The notes beneath the pieces were generated by a model, which was given only the letters and a program-made list of their open reading frames with translations, was not told the origin of the DNA and ran no database searches. 64,000 bases of DNA, taken from NCBI GenBank assembly GCA_903923135.1, contig CAIXWN010000024.1:49326-113325 (forward strand), written 5' to 3'. Positions 6,784-14,690 of the stretch are shown one piece after another. Source of the stretch: an uncultured Caulobacteraceae bacterium. Lineage in GTDB: Bacteria > Pseudomonadota > Alphaproteobacteria > Caulobacterales > Caulobacteraceae. The number at the start of each line of letters is the position of its first letter. Within the stretch, counting starts at the first letter, position 1. Both the position numbers and the translations under genes were made by a program.

Positions 6784-9099
6784 ATGTCCCGAATCACACG
6801 CTCGCGCAGCGGAGCGACGCTGCTCGGCCGGGCCTCCGGGCTCTGGAGCGGGCCGGCCATGGCCCGGACTCTGGGCGCGCTGACAACTGCTGTCGGGATC
6901 TTGCTGGCCACAGACCTGGCCGCCTACCATGCTGGCGACCCCAGTTTCGACACCTCGGCGGCGGATCCGCCGGTGAATGTTCTGGGCCCCCTCGGCGCGG
7001 ATCTGGCCGATCTGGCCTTCCAGTCGATCGGCCTTGGCGCCTGGATCATCGCCATCCTGCTCACCGCCGCCGGCGCTGCGGCGCTGATCGGCCGCCGGCG
7101 CGACGGACCGAGCGGACCCGGCCCGTGGCGCATCCTCTCCGCGGCCTTGGCCGTGACAGCCCTGGCCGGCGCCCTCGCCGCCCCGGCCCCTCCGGCGTCC
7201 TGGCCTTTGGCGAGCGGTCTGGGCGGCATGGTCGGCGACGCGCTTCTGTCCCTCGGCGCACAGCCGCTGAGCCTGCTTCCTCTGGCCGAACCGCGCTGGG
7301 TCGTCGGCGCCATTCTCGCCATGGCCGGGCTTCTGGCCCTGGGTTTCAGCCTCGGTCCTGGCCGACGGCGTGTCCTGGCGACGCCAGAGGCGGCGGCGGC
7401 CCCGAAATCCCGCGAGCGCGTCCGGGCCGAACGCAAACGGGCGCCCGACCCCGTAGCCGATATCGTCCCAGGCGACGACGAGGAAGGCACGACGGGCGCG
7501 GCGCCGATCTCGCCATCCCTGGCGATAAAGCCGCCCAAGACCGCCCCGCGCGCCTCGGGGCGGGAAGAACGTGAGATCCAGCCCAGCCTGCCCTTTGCCG
7601 AGCCCGGGTTCCGCCTCCCCGAACTGATCATGCTGACCAAACCCAAACCGCGGGCGTCCGCTTTCGACGAGGAAGCCCTGCGGCAGAACGCCCAGCTGCT
7701 GGAGACGGTGCTGGGCGAGTTCGGCGTACGCGGCCAGATCGATCATATTCGCCCGGGCCCTGTGGTCACACTGTACGAACTGGTCCCCGCCGCAGGCGTC
7801 AAATCGGCGCGGGTCGTGGCCCTGTCGGACGATATCGCCCGCTCCATGAGCGTCGCGGCCTGCCGGGTGAGCGTGGTTCCCGGCCGCAACGCCATCGGAA
7901 TCGAACTTCCCAACGCCCGCCGCGAAACCGTCTATCTGCGCGACCTGCTTTCCAGCGCTGAATATGAAAAGGCCAGCCAGGCCCTGCCCATGGCCCTCGG
8001 CGAAACCATCGGTGGCGAGCCCTACATCGTCGACCTTGCCAAGATGCCGCACCTGCTCATCGCCGGGACCACGGGCTCCGGAAAGTCGGTTGGCGTCAAC
8101 GCCATGATCCTGTCGATCCTCTACCGGCTGCCGCCCGAAAAGTGCCGGTTCATCATGATTGACCCGAAGATGCTCGAGCTGTCGATCTACGATGGCATTC
8201 CCCACCTCCTGGCGCCGGTGGTGACCGACCCCAAGAAGGCGATCGTGGCGCTCAAATGGACCGTCCGGGAGATGGAGGACCGCTACCGGCGGATGTCCAA
8301 GATCGGCGTTCGCAACGTGGCCGGTTACAACGAACGCGCCAACGAGGCCCTGGCCAAGGGCGAGCACTTCGTGCGCACCGTGCAGACGGGATTCGACGAA
8401 ACCGGCCGGCCGATCTTCGAGGAAGAGAAGCTTCGCCCCGAGCCCATGCCCTATCTTGTGGTGGTCATCGACGAGGTGGCCGACCTGATGATGGTGGCCG
8501 GCAAGGACATCGAGGGGGCCGTTCAGCGCCTCGCCCAGATGGCTCGCGCCGCGGGTATTCACCTGATCATGGCCACCCAGCGGCCGTCCGTCGACGTGAT
8601 CACCGGCACCATCAAGGCCAACTTCCCCACACGGATCAGCTTCCAGGTGACCTCAAAGATCGACTCCCGCACGATCATGGGCGAACAAGGGGCCGAACAG
8701 CTGCTGGGCATGGGCGACATGCTCTACATGGCTGGCGGCGGGCGTATCACCCGCCTGCACGGCCCCTACGTCGATGACGAAGAGGTGATCAAGGTCGCCA
8801 AGTTCCTGCGCGACCAGGGCGAGCCGCAGTATCTCGAGGACGTCACCGCCCTGCCGGACGACGACGAGGACGGGGCGCTGGCGGCGGGCGACGAGGGTGC
8901 AGGATCGAACGACCTCTATGATCAGGCCGTCGCCGTAGTCACCCGCGACCGGAAGGCTTCCACCAGCTATATCCAGCGGCGGCTTCAGATCGGCTACAAT
9001 CGCGCCGCGTCGCTTATCGAGCGCATGGAAAAGGAAGGGGTCGTCGGCGTCGCCAACCACGCAGGCAAGCGGGAGATTCTCGCCGGCCCGCCGCCCTGA
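6784..9099 (+). CDS. ftsK: DNA translocase FtsK
   Basis: FtsK couples division to clearance and dimer resolution of the chromosome terminus at the septum. The 771-residue product has an N-terminal membrane domain with about four hydrophobic segments (residues 20-200), a Pro/charged linker, and the RecA-like motor. Walker A ([12 protein letters not shown]) falls near residue 427, and Walker B is in the [12 protein letters not shown] stretch. The winged-helix gamma domain closes the protein ([25 protein letters not shown]). I start at ATG 6784 because GGGAG precedes it at good spacing; the track start at 6730 lacks this. The linker is short compared with E. coli FtsK, which is usual in alphaproteobacteria. 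lolA follows 27 bases downstream. Confidence 0.96.
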   Translation: MSRITRSRSGATLLGRASGLWSGPAMARTLGALTTAVGILLATDLAAYHAGDPSFDTSAADPPVNVLGPLGADLADLAFQSIGLGAWIIAILLTAAGAAALIGRRRDGPSGPGPWRILSAALAVTALAGALAAPAPPASWPLASGLGGMVGDALLSLGAQPLSLLPLAEPRWVVGAILAMAGLLALGFSLGPGRRRVLATPEAAAAPKSRERVRAERKRAPDPVADIVPGDDEEGTTGAAPISPSLAIKPPKTAPRASGREEREIQPSLPFAEPGFRLPELIMLTKPKPRASAFDEEALRQNAQLLETVLGEFGVRGQIDHIRPGPVVTLYELVPAAGVKSARVVALSDDIARSMSVAACRVSVVPGRNAIGIELPNARRETVYLRDLLSSAEYEKASQALPMALGETIGGEPYIVDLAKMPHLLIAGTTGSGKSVGVNAMILSILYRLPPEKCRFIMIDPKMLELSIYDGIPHLLAPVVTDPKKAIVALKWTVREMEDRYRRMSKIGVRNVAGYNERANEALAKGEHFVRTVQTGFDETGRPIFEEEKLRPEPMPYLVVVIDEVADLMMVAGKDIEGAVQRLAQMARAAGIHLIMATQRPSVDVITGTIKANFPTRISFQVTSKIDSRTIMGEQGAEQLLGMGDMLYMAGGGRITRLHGPYVDDEEVIKVAKFLRDQGEPQYLEDVTALPDDDEDGALAAGDEGAGSNDLYDQAVAVVTRDRKASTSYIQRRLQIGYNRAASLIERMEKEGVVGVANHAGKREILAGPPP

Positions 9100-9126
9100 G
9101 TCGCCACCGGTCCCACGGAGACACCG

Positions 9127-9777
9127 ATGATCATAAGCCGCCGGGATATCGTCCTGGGACTGGCGCTTGCCTGTGCGGGCCAGGCCGCCTGGGCGTCCGT
9201 CGCCGGCCCCCCCGCACCGCTTGCGCCCGAAGACGCCCGCGACGTGGTGCGCATCATCGACTATCTGCAAGGCCTGACCAACGGACGGGGGCGCTTCGTC
9301 CAGACCGACCCGCGCGGCAGCCACACCGAGGGAACATTCTACCTGCAGAGACCGGGGCGGGCGCGATTCGACTATGATCCGCCCTCGGGCCTGGTCATCG
9401 CCTCCAACGGCCACACCGTCTCAGTGGTGGACCGCCGCCTGAAAACGATCCAGGCCTACCCTCTGGCGCTGACGCCGCTGGCGCTGTTTCTCGCCCGGGA
9501 CATCCGTATCGACCGCGGCGTGATCATCAGCCAGGTGATCCGGACCGACGGCCAGATCACCGTGGTCGCCGAAGACGGACAGAGGAAGGCCAGGGGCCGG
9601 ATCGCCATCAGTTTCGCCGCCGCCCCCCTCACCCTCACGGGCTGGGCGGTTACCGACGCGCGCGGCGCGGTGGTCAGGGTTCGGCTGATCGATTTCGCTT
9701 CCGCCGCGCCGCACGAGGCCGCCTTCTTCCAGCTGGCCGACCCGAGGCTCACGGCCGCCCCGGATGCGCCGCCCTAG
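9127..9777 (+). CDS. lolA: Outer-membrane lipoprotein carrier protein LolA
   Basis: LolA is the periplasmic chaperone that ferries lipoproteins from LolCDE to the outer membrane. This 216-residue protein has an N-terminal signal sequence (ISRRDIVLGLALACAGQAAWA). The initial SRRD resembles a Tat-like start but lacks the full twin-arginine consensus. The beta-rich fold typical of LolA follows (RFVQTDPRGSHTEGTFYLQ, RARFDYDPPSGLVIASNG). It is 27 bases downstream of ftsK, the usual alphaproteobacterial ftsK-lolA-xthA order. A hairpin follows its stop. Confidence 0.9.
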   Translation: MIISRRDIVLGLALACAGQAAWASVAGPPAPLAPEDARDVVRIIDYLQGLTNGRGRFVQTDPRGSHTEGTFYLQRPGRARFDYDPPSGLVIASNGHTVSVVDRRLKTIQAYPLALTPLALFLARDIRIDRGVIISQVIRTDGQITVVAEDGQRKARGRIAISFAAAPLTLTGWAVTDARGAVVRVRLIDFASAAPHEAAFFQLADPRLTAAPDAPP

Positions 9778-9790
9778 AGCCTTTGATTCT

Positions 9791-9840
9791 AGAGCAAATT
9801 ATATCCGACCAGATGTTTCCATCTGGCCGGATTTTGCTCT
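9791..9840. repeat. AGAGC...GCTCT palindromic intergenic element / hairpin
   Basis: An imperfect inverted repeat runs from AGAGCAAA to TTTGCTCT. The arms pair over about 20 positions with one 4-base bulge (TTAT), one mismatch and a TTTC loop. It lies 13 bases after the lolA stop, so it could end lolA transcription. The AGAGC(A)..GCTCT ends resemble dispersed intergenic palindromes found in many alphaproteobacterial genomes. Only one copy is present in this window, so its repeat nature is inference. Confidence 0.6.
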
Positions 9841-9914
9841 TGGCGACGAGCCGCACGCCCCGCCCTGGCGTCGAATGGATAGGCGAACCACGCGGGGTCG
9901 GATAAAGCCCTGCC

Positions 9915-10721
9915 ATGCGCCTCCGTATCGCCTCTTGGAACGTCAATTCCGTCCGCCTGAGGGCCGAACAGCTGGCGCGTTTCGCCGCCGAACACAGCCC
10001 GGACGTTCTGTGTCTGCAAGAGATCAAGTGCCAGGAGGCGGAGTTCCCGGTCCAAGCCCTGGCGGACGCCGGCTTCCCCCATCTTCGTATCCGAGGCCAG
10101 AAGGGCTGGCACGGCGTGGCGATAGCCTCGCGACTGCCCATTGAAGACGCGCCGGCGCTTGACGTCTGCCGCGAAGGCCATGCCCGCTCGGTCTCGGCCA
10201 GGGTCGCCGGCGTCGAGATCCAGAATTTCTACATTCCCGCCGGTGGCGATGTGGCCGATCGGGCCGAGAACGCCAAGTTCGATCACAAACTTGATTTCTT
10301 CGAGCGGCTGACCTCGCAGATGGCGCGCCGCCGGCCCGAGGATCCCCTGGTCATCGCCGGCGACCTGAATGTGGCCCCAGGTGAAAACGACGTCTGGAAC
10401 CACCGATTCATGTCGAAGGTGGTCAGCCACACGCCCATGGAGGTTGCCGCGATGGCCGACCTGAAAGCCAGCCTGGGCTTCATCGACCTAGCCCGCGAGG
10501 CGACACCGGAGCCGGCGAAGCTGTTTTCCTGGTGGAGCTACCGGGCCGCGGATTTCCGCGCTTCCAACCGGGGCCTGCGTCTCGACCATCTCTGGATCAC
10601 GCCAGGGTTGAAGGCCGCGGCCTGGGCGTCGGGCGCCCCGCTGGCGCGGGTGCATGACGATGCGCGGGCCTGGGAGCGGCCGAGCGATCATGCCCCGATC
10701 AGCATCGATCTGGCGGTCTGA
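9915..10721 (+). CDS. xthA: Exodeoxyribonuclease III (AP endonuclease)
   Basis: This 268-residue ExoIII-family enzyme cleaves DNA 5' to abasic sites in base-excision repair. Visible family motifs: N-terminal RIASWNVNSVRLR, catalytic CLQEIKCQ (metal-binding Glu), VIAGDLNVAP (Asp/Asn pair), LRLDHLWIT, and the C-terminal SDHAPISIDL with the catalytic Asp-His. Full length. It converges on the response-regulator gene 19 bases downstream. Confidence 0.94.
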   Translation: MRLRIASWNVNSVRLRAEQLARFAAEHSPDVLCLQEIKCQEAEFPVQALADAGFPHLRIRGQKGWHGVAIASRLPIEDAPALDVCREGHARSVSARVAGVEIQNFYIPAGGDVADRAENAKFDHKLDFFERLTSQMARRRPEDPLVIAGDLNVAPGENDVWNHRFMSKVVSHTPMEVAAMADLKASLGFIDLAREATPEPAKLFSWWSYRAADFRASNRGLRLDHLWITPGLKAAAWASGAPLARVHDDARAWERPSDHAPISIDLAV

Positions 10722-10739
10722 ACCGCTGGCCGGCGGGGG

Positions 10740-11426
10740 TCAGGGCGCCAGGCGGTATCCGCCGGCCTCTGTGAGCAGCAGTCGCGCCTGTCCGGGTTCC
10801 GGCTCGATTTTCTGGCGCAGTCGATAGACGTGGGTCTCAAGGGTATGCGTGGTGACCCCGGCATTGTAGCCCCAGACCTCCGCCAGCAGCTCCTCCCGGG
10901 TCACCGGTTTGTCGCCGGCCCGGTAGAGGTACTTGAGAATATTGGCTTCCTTGTCGGTCAGGCGCAGTTTGCGGCCTCGCGGATCGATCAGCAGGCGTCC
11001 CGACGGGCGGAATTCATAGGGCCCGATCTTCAGGACGACGTCTTCCGACTGTTCGTGGGCGCGGATCTGGGCGCGGACCCTGGCCAGCAGCACGGTGAAG
11101 CGAAACGGCTTGGTGACGTAGTCGCCCGCGCCCGATTCCAGGCCGAGAATGGTTTCAGTCTCGCCGTCGGCCGCGGTCAGCATGATCACCGGCGCGGTGA
11201 CACCGCCGGCGCGCAGCAGGCGGCAGACCTCCCGACCGTTCTGGTCGGGCAGGTCAAGGTCGAGCAGGATCAGGTCCGGTCGTCGCTCGGCCGCCGTCCT
11301 GAGGCCTTCCGCCGCCGTGGCGGCGCCCAGGGCGGCGAATTCGGACTCCAGCTCCAGCTGCTCGCGCAGCAGGTCGCGCAGGTCGTCGTCGTCGTCGATG
11401 ATCAGGATCGTCTTGGGTTGCGCCAT
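10740..11426 (-). CDS. cenR: OmpR-family response regulator, CenR-like
   Basis: This 228-residue two-domain regulator has a receiver (TILIIDDDDDLRDLL, phosphoacceptor in LILLDLDLPDQNG, Lys in YVTKPF) and a C-terminal winged helix (LTDKEANILKYLY, THTLETHVYRLRQKIEP). The NAGVTTHTLETHVYRLRQ stretch and the genomic position near leuS resemble CenR, the essential cell-envelope regulator of Caulobacter. CenK, its kinase, is not nearby. I start at ATG 11426 (GAGG 4 bases upstream), 12 bases inside the track ORF. The assignment to cenR rather than another OmpR regulator is inferred from sequence memory and synteny. Confidence 0.72.
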   Translation of the reverse strand: MAQPKTILIIDDDDDLRDLLREQLELESEFAALGAATAAEGLRTAAERRPDLILLDLDLPDQNGREVCRLLRAGGVTAPVIMLTAADGETETILGLESGAGDYVTKPFRFTVLLARVRAQIRAHEQSEDVVLKIGPYEFRPSGRLLIDPRGRKLRLTDKEANILKYLYRAGDKPVTREELLAEVWGYNAGVTTHTLETHVYRLRQKIEPEPGQARLLLTEAGGYRLAP

Positions 11427-11485
11427 AGGCCTCAACATGCACCGTTTGGGGTCAGAACGCCAAGCGCGGCGATTGGGTCCCCCTC

Positions 11486-12004
11486 ATGATCTTCCGCGTG
11501 TCCGCCGACGGCCATATGAAGCTCGGTGATCGCTGGGTCCGCTGCGCCCTGGGCCGGGCCGGGGTCTGCCCCGCCGGGGCCAAGCGGGAAGGCGACGGCC
11601 GCACCCCCGCCGGAATCTGGCCGGTACGGCGTCTGCTGTGGCGCGGCGACCGCGGCCCGGCGCCGGTGAGCGTCCTGCCTGTCGACATCATCGGCCCTCA
11701 GGACGGCTGGTGCGACGCTCCCGACGACAGCGCTTACAATCGCCCCGTCCGACTGCCCTACGGGGCCAGCGCCGAGCGGCTGTGGCGTGAGGATGATCTT
11801 TATGATCGCGTGGTTATTCTCGGGCACAACGACGATCCGGTGACGCCCGGCGCAGGGTCGGCGATATTCCTGCACCTGGCCAGGCCAGACTACGGGCCCA
11901 CGGAAGGGTGTATCGCCCTGGCCCGGGACGATCTGGATGCGCTTCTGGCCATTCTCCGGCCGGGAGACTGCCTGGATGTGGCCCTGCCTTCGGCGGAGGG
12001 TTAG
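11486..12004 (+). CDS. L,D-transpeptidase (YkuD) family protein
   Basis: This 172-residue protein consists essentially of a YkuD catalytic domain. The catalytic His and Cys are visible in IFLHLARPDYGPTEGCIAL, where TEGC stands in for the usual S-x-G-C. Family members make 3-3 peptidoglycan cross-links or attach proteins to peptidoglycan. No signal peptide is evident, so export or a cytoplasmic role is unclear; this is common in the short alphaproteobacterial group. The stop overlaps that of convergent yggS within TTAG. Confidence 0.85.
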   Translation: MIFRVSADGHMKLGDRWVRCALGRAGVCPAGAKREGDGRTPAGIWPVRRLLWRGDRGPAPVSVLPVDIIGPQDGWCDAPDDSAYNRPVRLPYGASAERLWREDDLYDRVVILGHNDDPVTPGAGSAIFLHLARPDYGPTEGCIALARDDLDALLAILRPGDCLDVALPSAEG

Positions 12005-12684
12005 GCGTGGATGCGGGCGCCGAACAGGGCCGATCCGACGCGGACCGCGGTGGCGCCGTGCCGAATGGCGATCTCGAAATCACCGCTCATGCCCATCGAC
12101 AGACCGGCGAGACCATTGCGGGCGGCGATCCTGGCCAGCAGGGCAAAGTGCGGGGCCGGCGGCTCGCTCTCCGGCGGAATGCACATCAGCCCTTCCACGC
12201 TAAGGCCGTAACGCGAGCGGCACGCCTCGACGAAGGCGTCGGCCGCCTGCGGCGCGACACCGGCCTTCTGCGGCTCCTCGCCGGTGTTGACCTGGACGTA
12301 GCAACTCAGGGGCCGGCCTTGCCGCTGCATCTCTTCCGCCAGGCGTTCCGCCAGGCGTTCGCGGTCGAGGGTCTCGATGACATCGAACAGGGCGACAGCC
12401 TCGCGCACCTTGTTGGTCTGCAACGGGCCGATCAGGCGCAGCTCAAGGCCCTCGCGCCGCGCCGACCAGCGACCAACGGCCTCCTGCACCCGGTTTTCCC
12501 CGAACACCCGATGGCCGGCCGCCACAACCCCCTCGACAGCCTCCCAGGGTTGCTGTTTGGACACCGCCGTCAGCGTCACGTCGGAGGGCCTGCGCCCGGC
12601 CGCGACAGCAGCGGCGGCGATGCGCGCCCGGATTTCCGCCAGGCGGGCCGCGGAGTCCCTGATGGTGTCGCTCGCAGATGACAA
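12001..12684 (-). CDS. PLP homeostasis protein, YggS/PLPBP family
   Basis: This 227-residue single-domain PLP-binding TIM-barrel protein of the YggS/PROSC family takes part in pyridoxal phosphate homeostasis. Motifs: the PLP lysine in LTAVSKQQPWEAV, HRVFGENRVQEAV, and SMGMSGDFEIAIRHGATAVRVG at the phosphate-binding end. The start used is a TTG at 12684. It overlaps the divergent thiE-like start by 7 bases, so the two genes share a very compact or internal promoter region. An alternative start is possible, because the RBS is weak. Confidence 0.9.
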   Translation of the reverse strand: MSSASDTIRDSAARLAEIRARIAAAAVAAGRRPSDVTLTAVSKQQPWEAVEGVVAAGHRVFGENRVQEAVGRWSARREGLELRLIGPLQTNKVREAVALFDVIETLDRERLAERLAEEMQRQGRPLSCYVQVNTGEEPQKAGVAPQAADAFVEACRSRYGLSVEGLMCIPPESEPPAPHFALLARIAARNGLAGLSMGMSGDFEIAIRHGATAVRVGSALFGARIHA

Positions 12685-13361
12685 TGGCTTTGCAATCCCT
12701 GTGGCGAAACTGCCGGAAACTAGGGCGTCCGACCGGCGGGCGGAAGCCCCTGCCGCCCCTGCTCTTCTTCACCGATCCGGTGCGGACCCCCGACCCGGCC
12801 ACAATCCTCGCCCGCCTGCCGCGCGGCGCGGGCGTTGTCTTCCGCCCATTCGGCGCGCCTGACGCCCTGTCCGAGGGCCGCCGGTTTGCCCGTCTGGCGC
12901 GTCGGCGCGGCATCGCGCTGTTCGTCGGGGCCGACGCCGCGCTGGCCGTGGCCCTTCGCGCCGATGGCGTGCACCTTCCGGAGCGACTCGCCTATCGCCG
13001 CGGAGTGGTTCGACGGCTGCAGCGCCGTTTCATCGTCACAGCCGCGGCGCACAGCCTGCCGGCCATCCGCCGCGCCCGCCACTCTGGGGTCGACGCTGTT
13101 GTTATTTCTCCGATTTTCCCAAGTTCCAGCCCGTCCGCCGGGCGGCCGCTGGGCGCGCGGCGCTTCGCCGTCCTGGTCCGTGTCGCCGGCGTGCCGGTCT
13201 ACGGCCTGGGCGGAGTCAACGCAGCGACCAGTCGCCAGCTCGTCACGTCCGGGGCCGTGGGCCTCGCCGCCGTTGACGGCTTGTCGGGGGCGCAGGCGGG
13301 TGCGAAGGAAGCGCGCGACCCGGCTGTCGACGCCCACCCGCCGGACCGGGCACGGTCCTAG
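12678..13361 (+). CDS. Thiamine phosphate synthase-family protein (TMP/TenI)
   Basis: This 227-residue protein has a TenI/ThiE-like barrel: LLFFTDPVRTPDPATI at the start, GIALFVGADAALAVALRADGVHLPE, and phosphate-binding VPVYGLGGVNAATSRQL near the end. ThiE joins HMP-PP and THZ-P to form thiamine phosphate. The C-terminal part is divergent and short, so it may be a second, non-biosynthetic paralogue. There are no other thi genes nearby. The first roughly 20 residues (ALQSLWRNCRKLGRP) look unlike the family core. The start at 12678 is uncertain. Confidence 0.75.
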   Translation: MTMALQSLWRNCRKLGRPTGGRKPLPPLLFFTDPVRTPDPATILARLPRGAGVVFRPFGAPDALSEGRRFARLARRRGIALFVGADAALAVALRADGVHLPERLAYRRGVVRRLQRRFIVTAAAHSLPAIRRARHSGVDAVVISPIFPSSSPSAGRPLGARRFAVLVRVAGVPVYGLGGVNAATSRQLVTSGAVGLAAVDGLSGAQAGAKEARDPAVDAHPPDRARS

Positions 13362-13753
13362 AACTTGAAGGTGGTTTCCAGTCGCACCCGCGGGGCCGAA
13401 GCCTGGGGTTCGATGAGCCGCTGACTGATCAGCGGATTGGGCGCGAGGCTGACCGCGCCGCCGATGTGCAGGCGAGGGGTGACCTTGAAGTAGACGCCCG
13501 GTTGCACGTCGCGCCATTCGCTGAAGCGGTCGGTGCGCTGTTCGACGCCGAGTTTCAGGCCCCACCGCCCCTTGCGGGAATCCCATTCCAGGGTTCGTCC
13601 GGTGGTCACCGGGCCGGGGCCGTAATTCGGCGCGGCGAAATCATTGGCGGCAAGAACCAGGTTCGCATTGTCCGGCTGGGCGCACGCCTGCCCCGCCGCC
13701 ATCATGAGGATGGACGCCGCAAGGCCCAGAACGCTCAGTTTCGCCGGTGTCAT
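13358..13753 (-). CDS. ntrZ: NtrZ-family periplasmic regulatory protein
   Basis: This 131-residue secreted protein starts at ATG 13753 (MTPAKLSVLGLAASILMMAAGQACA, a signal peptide). The mature part is a short beta-rich domain (TLEWDSRKGRWGLKLGVEQ, GVYFKVTPRLHIGGAVSL, VRLETTFKF). This matches the NtrZ family; in Caulobacter NtrZ is a periplasmic inhibitor of the NtrY kinase, encoded away from ntrYX, as here. The track start at 13792 would place 13 extra residues before the signal peptide and is unlikely. The stop overlaps that of the thiE-like gene (CTAG). Confidence 0.75.
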   Translation of the reverse strand: MTPAKLSVLGLAASILMMAAGQACAQPDNANLVLAANDFAAPNYGPGPVTTGRTLEWDSRKGRWGLKLGVEQRTDRFSEWRDVQPGVYFKVTPRLHIGGAVSLAPNPLISQRLIEPQASAPRVRLETTFKF

Positions 13754-13910
13754 CACCAGACCTGTTTCACTCGCCGACGATGGGCACCCCATGTGCCTAA
13801 ACGCCCAGCCTTGGATAAAGGCCCGTCCATGGCTGTCGTCAATCCGTCCGGGCGGAGATTCGCACGGCCGGGCCCAATGAGCCTGGGGCTGTGGCGCTCA
13901 GGCCACGCGA

Positions 13911-13940
13911 TTGGATTTGGCGCGCACGGCGGTATGTTAT
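13911..13940 (+). promoter_or_regulatory. Putative housekeeping promoter of the DUF3576 gene
   Basis: TTGGAT (13911-13916), 18 bases, TGTTAT (13935-13940) within the 244-base gap between divergent ntrZ and the DUF3576 lipoprotein. The rest of that gap shows no ORF or RNA gene that I can support. Confidence 0.35.
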
Positions 13941-13997
13941 AGACGCAGTGGCCGAAGGGCGACGTCGCCAAGGTCCGGGGCGGGCGCGGATGATTGA

Positions 13998-14465
13998 ATG
14001 GAACCGATGAAAATGCCGTCTGAACGTGCGTGGTTTACCCGAGGCGTCAAGATCGCCGTCCTGCCACTGTGCCTGCTCTCGCTTGCGGCGTGCGGCGGAC
14101 GGGCCAGCCATACGCTGGCGCATTCAGCGCCGGCTGGCGCCATCGGAGTCAACGGCTACCTGTGGCGGGCGACACTCGACACCCTGGCCTTCATGCCCCT
14201 GCAATCGGCCGACCCTTACGGCGGCGTGGTGATCACCGACTGGTACGTCAATCCGGAGAAGCCCGGCGAGCGGTTCAAGGCCACGGTCTACATCCTCGAC
14301 TCCCGCCTTCGCGCCGACGGTCTGACGGTGACGGTGTTCAAACAGATCAGCGACGGGGCCGGCGGCTGGGTCGCCGCGCCGACCGCCGATCAGACTTCCA
14401 CCGACATCGAAAACGCCATTCTGACGCGCGCCCGTCAGCTTCGCCTGTCCAACCTTCGCAGCTAG
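13998..14465 (+). CDS. DUF3576 lipoprotein
   Basis: This 155-residue protein has an N-terminal signal and lipobox (LPLCLLSLAACGG), so it should be an envelope lipoprotein. The conserved DUF3576 core follows: VNGYLWRATLDTLAFMPL, DPYGGVVITDWYVNPEKPGERFK, IENAILTRARQLRL. The family commonly sits directly upstream of leuS-lptE-holA in alphaproteobacteria, as here, and a link to outer-membrane assembly has been suggested by that context. The biochemical function is unknown. An internal ATG at 14007 is an alternative start. Confidence 0.88.
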   Translation: MEPMKMPSERAWFTRGVKIAVLPLCLLSLAACGGRASHTLAHSAPAGAIGVNGYLWRATLDTLAFMPLQSADPYGGVVITDWYVNPEKPGERFKATVYILDSRLRADGLTVTVFKQISDGAGGWVAAPTADQTSTDIENAILTRARQLRLSNLRS

Positions 14466-14520
14466 GCGCGCCCCGACCTCGCGGAGGCGCGCGGGGTCCG
14501 GACCGGCCATATCCGGGCGG

Positions 14521-14561
14521 CCGCGCCCTGGTCCGACAATCGGGTTTTGGCCAGGGCCGCG
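14521..14561 (+). promoter_or_regulatory. GC-rich hairpin in the leuS leader region
   Basis: GCCCTGG (14525-14531) pairs with CCAGGGC (14551-14557) across a 19-base loop, and the outer bases (CGC / GCG) extend it imperfectly. No T-run follows, so it is not a classical terminator. It lies in the 225-base gap before leuS. A regulatory role is unproven. Confidence 0.3.
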
Positions 14562-14690
14562 CACGGTCTAGATTAGCCCTGTAACGGGAGCTCAGCGGAG
14601 TTGCGCGGCGACGCACACCGTTTCCCGATCAATCCAGGCCGCCAACCGCAGGCGTACGGCGGGCGCGGCCCCTGAGGAGTCCGGCATCGC

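Noticed and set aside
13760-13776. Half parS (TGTTTCAC) upstream of ntrZ
   Set aside because: Only one arm matches; the second half is not palindromic, so ParB nucleation is not expected.
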